64,000 nt of DNA from DAMCZI01 sp032095175 (GCA_032095175.1 DAMCZI010000018.1:30228-94227), one strand, 5' to 3'; shown: positions 1 to 8,557, numbered from the stretch's first letter. Program-made: numbers and translations. The notes: a model not told the origin generated them from the letters alone.

Positions 1-2
1 TT

Positions 3-926
3 GGTCGGTTGTTTTGTAGTCTGAAGGGGTATGAACCCTGCCATAATGCAGATGAGATCATAGAGCGTATAGGCTATGATCCAGAAAAGGACATTGCAAA
101 TCCAACTGGATCTGTATTTTGTGCTCAGGGTGCAGGCTTTATTGTTAAGTGGGATGAAGTAAAGGACTACATGCATTTGGAAAGCTATCTTCAGCAAAAG
201 GAGAATTTACCCGATGAAGCATCAAAAGAGCAAGCAGTATATACAGAAGAGAGTTGGATTAGTCCAGATGAGATAGATCAAATTCTAAGTAAAACCTTCT
301 ATGCCAATCAGGGAAAGAAATCCATCTGGAAAAGACCGAAACCAGCTAGTAAAAGCTATTACAAACCAGAAAAAATAGACTATGCCATTAATCCCCAAAT
401 GCTCAAAGAAGAGTATCTTCTTGTGGATGGCTATAATATTATCTTTGCATGGCCAGAGCTCAAAAAGCTTGTAGATGATGATATGGAAAGTGCCAGAATG
501 AAATTGCTTGATGTCTTGAGCAACTATCGAGGGGTGCAAAAATGTGAAATCATTGTTGTCTTTGATTCGTACCTTGTTCAGGGACATCAAGAGGAAATAA
601 TAGAGTACCACAATATTCATGTGGTATTTACCAAGGAAGCGCAAACTGCGGACCAGTATATTGAGAAATTCGCCCATGATAATAATGAAAAATATAATAT
701 AGTTGTTGCAACTTCAGACGGGTTACAACAAATCATCGTCAGGGGCGAGGGATGTTTGTTGATGTCTGCTAGAGAACTAAAGGCTGAGGTTGAAGCGACA
801 AATTTGAAGGTCAAGCAGGCACATGAGGAAATGCAGGGGCTGAGTTGGTCTTATCTAGGGGATGCATTATCTACTGAGTCAAAGCTACAAATGGAGGAAA
901 TGAGAAAAAAGGGATTTAAAAAATAA
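3..926 (+). CDS. TetM-like translational GTPase with C-terminal Rae1-like NYN nuclease domain (3' part only)
   Basis: The frame is open through the left edge, so only about 308 C-terminal codons are present. The first ~55 residues (LKGYEPCHNADEI, NPTGSVFCAQGAGFIVKW) match the end of TetM/EF-G-type ribosomal protection proteins. After a linker of about 80 residues rich in Lys, Pro and Ser, residues ~135-265 (counted from position 9) form a NYN domain of the YacP/Rae1 type, with acidic residues in VDGYN (D140), VVFD (D186), TADQY (D215) and ATSDG (D237), the pattern expected for metal-dependent RNA cleavage. Rae1 of Bacillus subtilis cuts mRNA in the ribosomal A site, so a fusion to a ribosome-binding GTPase makes mechanistic sense; that coupling is inference. 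A terminator follows directly. The missing GTPase domain lies outside the window, so tetracycline resistance cannot be judged. Confidence 0.85.
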   Translation, partial: GRLFCSLKGYEPCHNADEIIERIGYDPEKDIANPTGSVFCAQGAGFIVKWDEVKDYMHLESYLQQKENLPDEASKEQAVYTEESWISPDEIDQILSKTFYANQGKKSIWKRPKPASKSYYKPEKIDYAINPQMLKEEYLLVDGYNIIFAWPELKKLVDDDMESARMKLLDVLSNYRGVQKCEIIVVFDSYLVQGHQEEIIEYHNIHVVFTKEAQTADQYIEKFAHDNNEKYNIVVATSDGLQQIIVRGEGCLLMSARELKAEVEATNLKVKQAHEEMQGLSWSYLGDALSTESKLQMEEMRKKGFKK

Positions 927-965
927 AGCCTTAACCATTGAGACTAATTGGTTAAGGCTATTTTT
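927..965. terminator. Bidirectional intrinsic terminator
   Basis: AGCCTTAACCA and TGGTTAAGGCT form an 11-bp stem followed by ATTTTTAT. It lies just after the stop of the GTPase/NYN gene and faces the convergent MATE gene. Confidence 0.85.
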
Positions 966-1075
966 ATAGGCGAAAATACCGTATCATAGGTTTTATTAAT
1001 TTTTAAGACTCCATTTTCTATAAGGTGAAGCTCACAATATTTATGCTTCAGGTGGTATAGAGTCCTCATCTGAAA

Positions 1076-2428
1076 TTAATCTTCTTTAAGGCGCGGCAAA
1101 ATTGTAAGCAGCATTGTTACATAGCAAGCTGTTCCGCCTATAAAGTTAGAAATTGGTTCAGCTAAAAATACACCTCTGTGACCTAGGTTGAACATTTTAG
1201 GCAATATTATTGTAAGAGGAACTACAATAATTATTTTACGCAGCAGTGAAAAAAATATCGCTTGCTTAGATTTTCCGAGGGCAACATATACAGCTTGACC
1301 TGCAATCTGCAAAGACATCATAAAGAAACCGAAAAAATATATATTTACCGCAGGAATACCCTTTTGAATTAATTCAGGATCACTTCTAAATATTTTTATG
1401 AAAAATTCAGGGAAAGCTCTTAAAACAACCCATATTATAGATGTGTAGATTATACAAACTATAGATATAAATTTAATTCCATTCTTAACTCGTCCATATT
1501 TTTTTGCACCGTAATTAAAACCTAAAACTGGTTGGCAACCATTAGTAAGTCCCCCTACAGGCATCATAACAATCTCACGGATAGAGTTAATAATAGTCAT
1601 AATACCTATATATAAATCTCCACCATAAATTTTCAAAGTAATGTTGCAAATAATCTGTACGGTACTATTTGTAAGCGCCATAATAAAACCGGATAATCCA
1701 AGAAAAAAGATTCTTTTTAGTATGCTAAGCTTTATTTTAAAGTTTTTAACTTTAAGCTTAAGAATGGCATCTTTTCCAGTTAAGAATTTCAATACCCAAA
1801 ATGCTGAAAGAAATTGAGAGATTATAGTGGCTAATGCTGCACCTTTTACACCCATATGAAATAGAAAAATAAAAATAGGATCCAATATAATATTTGCAAT
1901 AGCACCTAGAAGAATGGTCATCATACCAATTTTTCCAAAGCCTTGAGAGTTAATAAAACTGTTCATACCGAGACTAATCATCACAAATAGGCTTCCGAAT
2001 AAATAAATCGTAATATAACCATTTGCATATGGAAATGTGGCACTACTAGCTCCAAAAAGAAATAATAATGGCTTTTTAAACAATAATCCCAATATAGTAA
2101 GTAAAACTCCAGATATAATTAAAAGAGCAAAGGAGTTTCCCATTATTTCTTCAGCATCTTCAATATCTCCCTTGCCTCTTGCAATGGAGCATAATGGAGC
2201 ACCACCCATTCCAAAAAGATTGGCGAAAGCCATTATTAATGTAATAATAGGTAATGTAATGCCAATTCCAGTAAGTGGCAAAGACGATTCGTTAGGAATT
2301 CTACCAATATACATACGATCTACAATATTATAAAGTATATTAATAAGCTGTGCTAAAGTCATTGGCAAAGCTAAGTTTAGTATGAGTTTTGGAACACTCC
2401 CTTGAGTAAAATCATTCTTTTGTCCCAT
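1076..2428 (-). CDS. MATE family multidrug efflux transporter
   Basis: About 450 residues with twelve hydrophobic segments in two MatE repeats (roughly residues 15-175 and 235-400). The N-terminal LPMTLAQLINILYNIVDRMYIGR and the central G-L-x-N-G-C-Q-P-V-L-G-F-N-Y-G-A motif are typical of the DinF/NorM-like MATE branch, which exports cationic drugs using Na+ or H+ gradients. The start at 2428 is chosen because AGGGGGGAC sits seven bases upstream; an ATG at 2461 has no ribosome site. It is monocistronic. A short palindrome ATACA-CTT-TGTAT at 2519-2531 in the upstream region could be an operator. Substrate unknown. Confidence 0.9.
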   Translation of the reverse strand: MGQKNDFTQGSVPKLILNLALPMTLAQLINILYNIVDRMYIGRIPNESSLPLTGIGITLPIITLIMAFANLFGMGGAPLCSIARGKGDIEDAEEIMGNSFALLIISGVLLTILGLLFKKPLLFLFGASSATFPYANGYITIYLFGSLFVMISLGMNSFINSQGFGKIGMMTILLGAIANIILDPIFIFLFHMGVKGAALATIISQFLSAFWVLKFLTGKDAILKLKVKNFKIKLSILKRIFFLGLSGFIMALTNSTVQIICNITLKIYGGDLYIGIMTIINSIREIVMMPVGGLTNGCQPVLGFNYGAKKYGRVKNGIKFISIVCIIYTSIIWVVLRAFPEFFIKIFRSDPELIQKGIPAVNIYFFGFFMMSLQIAGQAVYVALGKSKQAIFFSLLRKIIIVVPLTIILPKMFNLGHRGVFLAEPISNFIGGTACYVTMLLTILPRLKED

Positions 2429-2613
2429 CAATGTCCCCCCTAGATATGTGATAAATGACATTAAAAATACAAATTAATTTATATTTTAGACTTTTTTCTA
2501 CAGATTTAGTATACACCAATACACTTTGTATCACTAGGGGAAGCATATTTTTAAATCAAGAGGAGTTGTTTTGGGCAGATTAATTCGTTATGTAATTATG
2601 CTTTTGGAGATGT

Positions 2614-2662
2614 TAAAAAAAGCGCTTCCCATGTATTAGAATTTAGATACATGGGGAGCGCT
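2614..2662 (-). terminator. Intrinsic terminator of the HAAS-domain gene
   Basis: AGCGCTTCCCATGTAT pairs with ATACATGGGGAGCGCT, and on the minus strand is followed by seven T residues. It terminates the PadR/HAAS operon at 2707-4012. Confidence 0.85.
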
Positions 2663-2706
2663 ACCGCTATTTCTTAATTTCCGTGTATGAGTTTATCTAT
2701 AGTTGC

Positions 2707-3687
2707 CTATTTTGAAGTTCCTTTTATAGCATTATAAACCGATGAAAAGGCACCGAATAGAATCCCGGTGATAGGGAAGACAATCCAGGAGATATCCCAG
2801 CGTCCGAAGAGAAATCCCCATGATAAAAAGATACAAACAGCAATTGGCCATACCACACTAGCTACTACTCCAATTACCTTGGCACTTTTCTTCTGTACAG
2901 GACTATATTCTTCTGTTTTTATTAATTTCTTATAGGCATCTTCAGTACTTCCAAAGTAGATAAACAAAAAGACTGCAACTGCTATGATGAGTAATAAAAC
3001 ACAGACTCCATAGGTTGAACCATTTTGCCCAAATGCTTCACCTATAAAAATACTAATGGGTGAGAGTATGCAGAGACAAACACCGACAATAATGGCTATC
3101 TTGGAATCTAAAGGTAATGAAGCGTGCTTTTCTCGTAAAAGAGATTCGGTCATGGGACTAGTATAAAATGCTCCGTCATCTATATATTGATATCTTTTCG
3201 TTTTGGTTCCTGAATAAATAAATATAGCTACTGCTGGTACTAAAATTACTAGCAGTGAACTGATAGGCAAAATGTCCTGTATACTCGTGGAAACTGTTTG
3301 GAGAATCAAACGATCCTCAATCAACTGGGAAAGAAAAATCAATGATGCAGCACCTATCACGCATAGCACGACACCAGCACCAATCCATGCAGACATTTTC
3401 TTTTTTATATAAATGAATTCGTTTGCTTCTTCTAATGTAACTTCAGGGAGATTATTTTGGTTCTTTGGTATATCAATTTTCAGTTCATTTAATAATTCGT
3501 CAATATTTCCAAACTCAGTAATAACAATGCCTATTGCCTCGTTTTCTGTTTTTCCTTCCGACTTTAATTCGTGGTATTTTTCTTCCATATCTGATAAGAG
3601 ATCTTTCTTTAGCTTAAGAATTTCTTCAGTTCTTGGTAATGCCTTAAACATGTTCTCGAGATAATTCCTAATTGTTTCCATCATCAT
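2707..3687 (-). CDS. HAAS/permease-prefix domain membrane protein
   Basis: About 326 residues. Residues ~1-70 (IRNYLENMFKALPRTEEILKL, then LLSDMEEKYHELKSEGKTENEAI and FGNIDELL) are a HAAS-type (DUF1700-like, permease prefix) helical domain that typically sits next to a PadR regulator. The rest has about six hydrophobic segments starting near residue 97 and no recognisable catalytic motif. The gene overlaps the upstream padR by about 20 bp, so the two are co-translated. Three consecutive ATGs lie at 3687, 3684 and 3681; an AAGGAG upstream fits any of them, best the second or third. Role is probably in sensing or maintaining the envelope, by analogy only. Confidence 0.75.
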   Translation of the reverse strand: MMMETIRNYLENMFKALPRTEEILKLKKDLLSDMEEKYHELKSEGKTENEAIGIVITEFGNIDELLNELKIDIPKNQNNLPEVTLEEANEFIYIKKKMSAWIGAGVVLCVIGAASLIFLSQLIEDRLILQTVSTSIQDILPISSLLVILVPAVAIFIYSGTKTKRYQYIDDGAFYTSPMTESLLREKHASLPLDSKIAIIVGVCLCILSPISIFIGEAFGQNGSTYGVCVLLLIIAVAVFLFIYFGSTEDAYKKLIKTEEYSPVQKKSAKVIGVVASVVWPIAVCIFLSWGFLFGRWDISWIVFPITGILFGAFSSVYNAIKGTSK

Positions 3688-4012
3688 TCAACTCCTTGAT
3701 AAATTTGTTTACAACCTCCTGGGTTACTTTCCACTCCTTGCACTTATCTTTGTAATAGGAGATTCCTGCTTGTGTAATTCTAAAATAGGTACGTTGTTTT
3801 CCAAAGCTTTCTTCTCCAGAGTATGATTGAATATATCCGTTTTTTTCTAGTCTGCTAAAGGCAGAGTAAAGGGTTGTTTCTTTTATGATATATTGTTCAT
3901 TTGTAATAGAGCGTATGTTCTTTGATATCTCATAGCCATAGGAGTCACCCTCCAAAAGGAGGCCTAGTATGATAGTGTCATTGTAACCCCTGATAACATC
4001 ACTGCTTATCAT
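3668..4012 (-). CDS. PadR family transcriptional regulator
   Basis: A 114-residue winged-helix protein; residues ~9-80 (IILGLLLEGDSYGYEIS, TLYSAFSRLEKNGYI) are the PadR DNA-binding domain, and the C-terminus is the usual dimerisation helix. PadR proteins are mostly ligand-released repressors of transporter or stress genes. AAGGAGGATTATAA precedes the ATG. It is the first gene of an operon with the HAAS membrane protein, and a tandem repeat that could be its own operator lies just upstream at 4035-4062. Confidence 0.88.
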   Translation of the reverse strand: MISSDVIRGYNDTIILGLLLEGDSYGYEISKNIRSITNEQYIIKETTLYSAFSRLEKNGYIQSYSGEESFGKQRTYFRITQAGISYYKDKCKEWKVTQEVVNKFIKELNDDGNN

Positions 4013-4034
4013 TTATAATCCTCCTTGGAAAAAG

Positions 4035-4066
4035 TACTACGTCTGTCGTACTACATCTATCGTAGT
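4035..4066. promoter_or_regulatory. Tandem operator-like repeat upstream of padR
   Basis: Two adjacent 14-bp direct repeats, TACTACGTCTGTCG (4035-4048) and TACTACATCTATCG (4049-4062), are followed by TAGTA. The second half also reads as the dyad ACTAC-N7-GTAGT. Position, just upstream of the ribosome site of padR, suggests autoregulation. Confidence 0.6.
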
Positions 4067-4118
4067 AATTATATCATAGCTGCTGATGGAAAACAATAGA
4101 AATTATAAATATTATAAA

Positions 4119-4210
4119 TTAAAAACCGCAGATATGAGGTCTGCGGTCAGAATTTTTACAATTGAAAATACCCATTATGGAATTACAGTAACAATAAGGT
4201 AAGCTTGCAT
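4119..4210. repeat. Dispersed repeat, copy 1 (CCGCAGA family)
   Basis: About 90 bp holding the CCGCAGA hairpin, then TCAGAATTTTTACAATTG and AAAATACCCATTATGG-AATTACAGTAAC. Its first part recurs at 11820-11880 and its second part at 12029-12085. Confidence 0.55.
4120..4147 (-). terminator. Terminator shared between the flavoprotein gene and padR region
   Basis: ACCGCAGA / TCTGCGGT stem; on the minus strand it is followed by TTTTTAATTT, downstream of the flavoprotein gene that ends at 4234. The surrounding sequence is repeated near 11.8 and 12.0 kb. Confidence 0.75.
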
Positions 4211-4233
4211 TTGTGATTAATATAGGTTGTTGG

Positions 4234-5745
4234 CTATTGTTTTGTGGTCTTAAATTCTTTTTTATCTTTTTTACACAACAGCTGTGTAATATATCTTCCA
4301 TGCATTCCTCCGGTTGGAAGACCGCCACCTGGCTGCACCCATTGACCAATCATATAGAAATTATCAAGTCCAGGTAGAGTCTTTTTAAGATGCTTTCCAA
4401 AGGTATCTACTGTTGGTACGAATCCTTCAAAACTTCCCATCCAGTTGTTTGTATATCTTACATAGGTATCAGGAGTTGCAACATCATAAACGTCAATATT
4501 ATTTTTGATTTCCCCATATTTTTTATCAAGGGCATTAATAATTTCCCCTGCTATTCTATTCTTCTCCTCAATATATTTTTGATGATTTTCCTTGTGAAGG
4601 TTAACCCAATATTCGTAGTCTGCACTAAGAATGCATACAAGCGAGGTCTTTCCCTGTGGAGCCGATGTAGAATCAAAATTGTATATTTTGCAGTCAAGCA
4701 TATTTAAAGTGGTTTTAGGGTCAATAAAAATTGGTTTGTCTAAGTAAAAATATGTTGTAATTGTATCGGGTATATTATTGAATTCTCTTGCAACACCCAG
4801 TGATACCTGAATGATTGGTGAAAACAGGGGAATGTTTTTGTAGTAACCTTCAATCTCCTCATTAACATACTTGCCTTCAAGCATGTTGTATATTGTGAAA
4901 TGTCCATCAGCTGCAGATATAACTATATCTGCATAATATTCCTTTCCACTGTTCAGTCTAATACCCTTTGCTGTATTATTTTCTACAATAATTTTTTCAA
5001 CTTTTGAGTTGTAATTTATATTTCCACCAAGACCTAAATATCTTTTTTCTATTGATTTTGCAAAACTCAGTGACCCTCCAATAGGATAGCCTGCATCCTT
5101 ATTGGCAAGAACAGCAAGAGTGTAGAGTAATGCAAAAACAGGCATATCTTTAGGCATTCCAAATAGGTTTACAAAATTTTTATTTAATAAAGGACTTTTA
5201 AATTTTTTTTGAAAATCATTAAGTGATACCCTTTTGTATTTGCTCATAAGCCTTATTAATGGAAGTTCATTAAAAGCAAACCTTAATCCATCAAATATAT
5301 TATATAAATCAGGGGATTTTAAAGCAGGCATTTTGGATTTTTTAACAATGTTTATTCCATTAATAAACTCATCAATTAGCTCCCTATCCTCAGGAGCATG
5401 GCTAAGCATTTCTGTTTTTAACTTGTCTACATCAGTATAAGCTGAGAATGTTTTTCCATTTCCTAAATCAGTATGAACATATATTTCATGATCTATTATT
5501 TTTTTGTTCTGTACAGCCCCGAGTTCTTCCCATATTGTATAAAGCTCATCCTTTGGATCTGTACCGCAGAGCCAGTGTATGCAGCCATCAAAGGTATAGC
5601 CATTCCTTTTCCACCCTGTGCACAGCCCACCAGAAACATTATGAAGTTCAAATATTTCTGTATCGTATCCGTTCATTTGAAGATAGCAACCTGCTGAAAG
5701 CCCAGAAATACCCCCACCAATTATTATTACCCTCTTATTACTCAT
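4234..5745 (-). CDS. FAD-dependent oxidoreductase of the phytoene desaturase / carotenoid isomerase type
   Basis: 503 residues. An N-terminal Rossmann motif (VIIIGGGISGLSAG, residues 6-19) and the following acidic E36 bind FAD. HNVSGGLCTGWKRNGYTFDGCIHW and the C-terminal GQWVQPGGGLPTGGMHG are signatures of the CrtI/CrtISO-like NAD(P)/FAD oxidoreductase family. No phytoene synthase or other carotenoid gene lies nearby, so the substrate is more likely another lipid or a xenobiotic. GGAGG precedes the ATG. A TGATTGA-TTAG-TCAGTCA site at 5805-5822 resembles the dyad upstream of the adjacent tetR, so the gene is probably repressed by it. Confidence 0.82.
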   Translation of the reverse strand: MSNKRVIIIGGGISGLSAGCYLQMNGYDTEIFELHNVSGGLCTGWKRNGYTFDGCIHWLCGTDPKDELYTIWEELGAVQNKKIIDHEIYVHTDLGNGKTFSAYTDVDKLKTEMLSHAPEDRELIDEFINGINIVKKSKMPALKSPDLYNIFDGLRFAFNELPLIRLMSKYKRVSLNDFQKKFKSPLLNKNFVNLFGMPKDMPVFALLYTLAVLANKDAGYPIGGSLSFAKSIEKRYLGLGGNINYNSKVEKIIVENNTAKGIRLNSGKEYYADIVISAADGHFTIYNMLEGKYVNEEIEGYYKNIPLFSPIIQVSLGVAREFNNIPDTITTYFYLDKPIFIDPKTTLNMLDCKIYNFDSTSAPQGKTSLVCILSADYEYWVNLHKENHQKYIEEKNRIAGEIINALDKKYGEIKNNIDVYDVATPDTYVRYTNNWMGSFEGFVPTVDTFGKHLKKTLPGLDNFYMIGQWVQPGGGLPTGGMHGRYITQLLCKKDKKEFKTTKQ

Positions 5746-5804
5746 TTCTATTCCTCCAATATAATAATTATAATTATTTAAAGTTACACATTGCTTGTTT
5801 TAAT

Positions 5805-5822
5805 TGATTGATTAGTCAGTCA
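5805..5822. promoter_or_regulatory. Putative TetR operator in front of the flavoprotein gene
   Basis: TGATTGA-TTAG-TCAGTCA, an imperfect 7-4-7 dyad that shares its right half with the site upstream of tetR. Confidence 0.55.
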
Positions 5823-5831
5823 CAAATTATT

Positions 5832-5857
5832 TTTATAAAAGCAAGCTTTAAGCTCGC
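5832..5857 (-). terminator. Terminator of tetR
   Basis: GCAAGCT-TTA-AGCTCGC stem with one mismatch just after the stop codon, followed on the minus strand by TTTTATAAAAATAATTT. Confidence 0.6.
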
Positions 5858-5858
5858 A

Positions 5859-6470
5859 CTATGGTTTTAGCATCTTTAGTATAATTTCAGTATTTGGCAT
5901 AGGCATTGAAGCATTTTTAGGATTAGCGCTCAGGGCGATGCCTAAGGATAACTGTAGAAGAGTTGATGTCAGCATCATTGGATCACCCTGCGTAATCTCT
6001 CCTAACTTTTGTCCTTCAACAATTGTGTTATAAAAGAATATACCTAGAGGAAAAGGCTCACTGTATAATATTTCATTAATCCTTTCTGATATGCTTTCAA
6101 AGCTTGTTGCTTGTATCATTATCAAAAAGTAATACGGGTATTCTCCACCCTGTATTTGTCTTTCAAGATCTTGAATAAAGCCTTCAAAGAAAGCTTCTAT
6201 TTTATTAATAGGCGACAAAGGAGTCTTTGATATCATCTCTGTTGCATGTCCAGTTAGTTCTATAGCATTTTTAACAAGGGTTTCGAATATTTCTTCCTTG
6301 GAAACAAAGTATTGATATACAAGTCCATGGCTTATATCTGCTGCTGAGGCTATATCACTTACCTTTGTTGAGCCAACACCTTTTCTTGCAAAAAGTCTTA
6401 ACGCAGCATTTAATATTTGTTCTTTTCTTTCATCTCTTATTTTTTTATTTAAATCTTCATTTCTTCCCAT
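5859..6470 (-). CDS. TetR/AcrR family transcriptional regulator
   Basis: 203 residues. The helix-turn-helix spans about residues 17-65 (QILNAALRLFARKGVG, VSDIASAADISHGLVYQYF, KEEIFETLV). The divergent C-terminal ligand domain holds a long helical core and gives no ligand clue. AAGGAGATACAT precedes the ATG. A perfect 11-bp inverted repeat lies just upstream (6489-6520), so it very likely represses itself, and similar half sites front the flavoprotein and hydrolase genes on either side. Confidence 0.9.
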   Translation of the reverse strand: MGRNEDLNKKIRDERKEQILNAALRLFARKGVGSTKVSDIASAADISHGLVYQYFVSKEEIFETLVKNAIELTGHATEMISKTPLSPINKIEAFFEGFIQDLERQIQGGEYPYYFLIMIQATSFESISERINEILYSEPFPLGIFFYNTIVEGQKLGEITQGDPMMLTSTLLQLSLGIALSANPKNASMPMPNTEIILKMLKP

Positions 6471-6488
6471 ATGTATCTCCTTTAAATC

Positions 6489-6520
6489 ATTAGATTGACA
6501 AACAAGTCAGTCAATCTAAT
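6489..6520. promoter_or_regulatory. TetR autoregulatory operator
   Basis: Arms ATTAGATTGAC (6489-6499) and GTCAATCTAAT (6510-6520) are perfect inverted repeats around AAACAAGTCA. It lies 19 bases upstream of the tetR start. Confidence 0.75.
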
Positions 6521-6620
6521 GTTAGAATAAACCTTATTTGGGTAGATGTCAATAACAATTATGGAGTAATTTGGTGTTTTTGATTTAAAAATCCTGTGTT
6601 ATTTATTAAATGATAATATA

Positions 6621-6673
6621 AAAAAGTCTACGTTATACCTATTACGTTAAACGTGCCATAGGTAGCGTAAACT
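6621..6673 (-). terminator. Terminator of the hydrolase gene
   Basis: AGTCTACGTTATACCTAT pairs with ATAGGTAGCGTAAACT with a small bulge; on the minus strand it is followed by a T run. Confidence 0.7.
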
Positions 6674-6704
6674 TCTACATTTATACTAGTGATAAATAAA
6701 AGAC

Positions 6705-7667
6705 TTAATCCTCAATAATAAAATCAACAGCTTTACTTACTATTTGGCTTAGATCATTAGGATACCAATGACCAATTCCTTTGTTAATATGGTATTCAAA
6801 AGGTAAACCAGCCTTTTCAAAGACTTTTAGCATATCCTGAACAGGAGGTTCAAGTTCATATTCACCTTCAAAAATGACACCTTTTACTCCTCGCTCAGCT
6901 GCTTTTTGTGCCGTAGCTAAATCAAAAGTCATTGCTCTTTTATCTGGGCATAGGGCAACAAACCCCTTTGCAGGTATAGAATTTGAAATTGCTATATCAA
7001 CAGAGGCATCTGAACCACCTGAAAAACCGCCGATAATTACATGGCTTTCATCAATGGAGTAATCTAGTAATAATTGTTCATAGCAATCTTTTATTTCCTG
7101 CCTTGATATATCTTGATTAATAAGCCACCCAAAACCATTGTGACAATAAGCTTGTGAGGATTGTGGATAAACAAATATGAATCCCTTACTAAGAAGAAGG
7201 TCAGGTTTCCAATACCAGCTGTGATTTGGAATATTACCATCGGAACCATCCCCATGAAGGCTAAAGAATAGGGGATATTTTTTATTTGGATTATAATTTT
7301 CTGGTAGATGAACTTCACATTTAAAGCATGATTTTTCTCTAGCATCATTAAGAAGTTTTTCATTTAATTCTTTAATAGAAGAATAGGTCCTATCATCCCT
7401 TAGAAAATCAAATCTTGTCCAATTTAGAGGAAAGGGATACCCCATATCCAGCGCTTCTTTTATAGTATTGAGGCAAGCTTCTTTATTATGTAATTCAGTA
7501 TATATTCTAGCCTTATCAAGTAAGATGTTGAATAAATGTTCTTCATAATCTTTCTTTGATAAAAATCTTGCTGAATCATTAAGTATTTTTAATGTTTCAT
7601 CATAATTTTTTTCAGCATAAGACACAGAATAGAATGTTTCAAATTCCCAGAAAGTTTTATACTGCAT
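6705..7667 (-). CDS. Alpha/beta hydrolase, esterase-like, with N-terminal TPR-like region
   Basis: About 320 residues. The first ~100 residues are helical with a tetratricopeptide-like pattern (YDETLKILNDSARFLSKKDYEEHLFNIL), ending in a typical DPLL-like linker. The catalytic half has an oxyanion loop HGDGSDG, a nucleophile elbow GGFSGGSD and a C-terminal GIGHWYP histidine; the probable acid lies in the FEGEYEL region. This resembles feruloyl esterase/PHB depolymerase-like hydrolases. The start at 7667 follows TAGGAGGGGT; the longer reading to 7721 has no ribosome site. A GTCAGTCA motif upstream (7738-7745) suggests control by the neighbouring TetR. Confidence 0.78.
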   Translation of the reverse strand: MQYKTFWEFETFYSVSYAEKNYDETLKILNDSARFLSKKDYEEHLFNILLDKARIYTELHNKEACLNTIKEALDMGYPFPLNWTRFDFLRDDRTYSSIKELNEKLLNDAREKSCFKCEVHLPENYNPNKKYPLFFSLHGDGSDGNIPNHSWYWKPDLLLSKGFIFVYPQSSQAYCHNGFGWLINQDISRQEIKDCYEQLLLDYSIDESHVIIGGFSGGSDASVDIAISNSIPAKGFVALCPDKRAMTFDLATAQKAAERGVKGVIFEGEYELEPPVQDMLKVFEKAGLPFEYHINKGIGHWYPNDLSQIVSKAVDFIIED

Positions 7668-7725
7668 TTTACCCCTCCTATATTTTAAATATGTTTTTAA
7701 TAATATAATGATAGCATTCATTCGA

Positions 7726-7745
7726 TGACAACTGTATGTCAGTCA
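7726..7745. promoter_or_regulatory. Putative TetR site upstream of the hydrolase
   Basis: TGACAACTGTATGTCAGTCA carries TGAC and the GTCAGTCA half site also present at the tetR operator and at the flavoprotein promoter. The dyad is less regular here. Confidence 0.4.
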
Positions 7746-7944
7746 GTTTTATAAATATAAATTTTATACTATTCATCAAAATTGTATAATGAAGGCATAT
7801 TGACTATATTTTATAATTTCAGAAGAATATGGTAGTATTATAATATAACCTAGCTTGCTCTTATATTGAAACTTCATAGTACATAATTACAAAATCATAT
7901 AAAGCAAAAAAACTAGATATAAAGTAATGATAGGAAGGATTACT

Positions 7945-7995
7945 ATGAATTTGAGAGTAAGAGAAGCAGTTATTGATAATCATAGCGATGTTTGA
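7945..7995 (+). pseudogene. 16-codon ORF: N-terminal remnant of a GNAT gene or short leader ORF
   Basis: After TAGGAAGGATTACT, ATG opens MNLRVREAVIDNHSDV and stops. The sequence reads like the first strand and helix of a GNAT acetyltransferase, and the next gene is a GNAT. It could be a truncated paralogue or a translated leader of the downstream gene. Confidence 0.4.
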
Positions 7996-8019
7996 TGTAA
8001 AAGGGGGGGGACGATAAGT

Positions 8020-8511
8020 TTGGTTTCGATTAAAAAAGTTAAAATAGAAAATGTAAGTAGACAGTTAATAGAACAATTATCGCAGGTATTAACATATTCA
8101 GAACCTGAAAACTTTGAAGATTGTGTACAATGGTGGGAGAAATGGTTTTCTGATGAAATTCCAGGAGAAAAGCTTACAATCATTGCTGAAGAGCAGAATA
8201 ATGTTATTGGGGTTGTAAGGTTTTGGAAGAGTCCTTTTTGCGATAATAAATGGTTAATAGAAGGGCTGGAAGTCATTCCGCCTAAAAGAAAAAATGGCAT
8301 AGGAAAGTCTATTGTCTTGGAAGGAATACGTATATTACAGAATGCAAATATTGATAAAATATTTGTGCATATTGCCAATGATAACACAGCATCTATAAAG
8401 CTTCATGAAGGAATAGGTTTTAAAAAGATTAGTAGTGGTTCGGTTAATAGTTATGGAGATTTTAGAAGACATGTAGATGAATATGTAATTGAGAACACAA
8501 TGATGGATTAA
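8020..8511 (+). CDS. GNAT family N-acetyltransferase
   Basis: 163 residues with the acetyl-CoA binding region VIPPKRKNGIGKSIVLEG (motif A, R/Q-x-x-G-x-G/A) at about residues 87-104, and a final strand HEGIGFKKISSG. This suggests N- or O-acetylation of a small molecule or protein N-terminus. The start is a TTG at 8020, preceded by AAGGGGGGGG at about eleven bases; no ATG or GTG fits better. It precedes an APH-type kinase gene by about 45 bp and may be co-transcribed. Confidence 0.82.
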   Translation: MVSIKKVKIENVSRQLIEQLSQVLTYSEPENFEDCVQWWEKWFSDEIPGEKLTIIAEEQNNVIGVVRFWKSPFCDNKWLIEGLEVIPPKRKNGIGKSIVLEGIRILQNANIDKIFVHIANDNTASIKLHEGIGFKKISSGSVNSYGDFRRHVDEYVIENTMMD

Positions 8512-8557
8512 CATATGTAAAATAATTAAAATATCCGAATGTTGAGGGGGGATTTTT

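Noticed and set aside
285..677. 130-codon minus-strand ORF over the NYN domain
   Set aside because: Antisense shadow of a recognised conserved domain.
5448..5807. 119-codon plus-strand ORF inside the flavoprotein gene
   Set aside because: Shadow frame; the minus-strand frame has clear family motifs.
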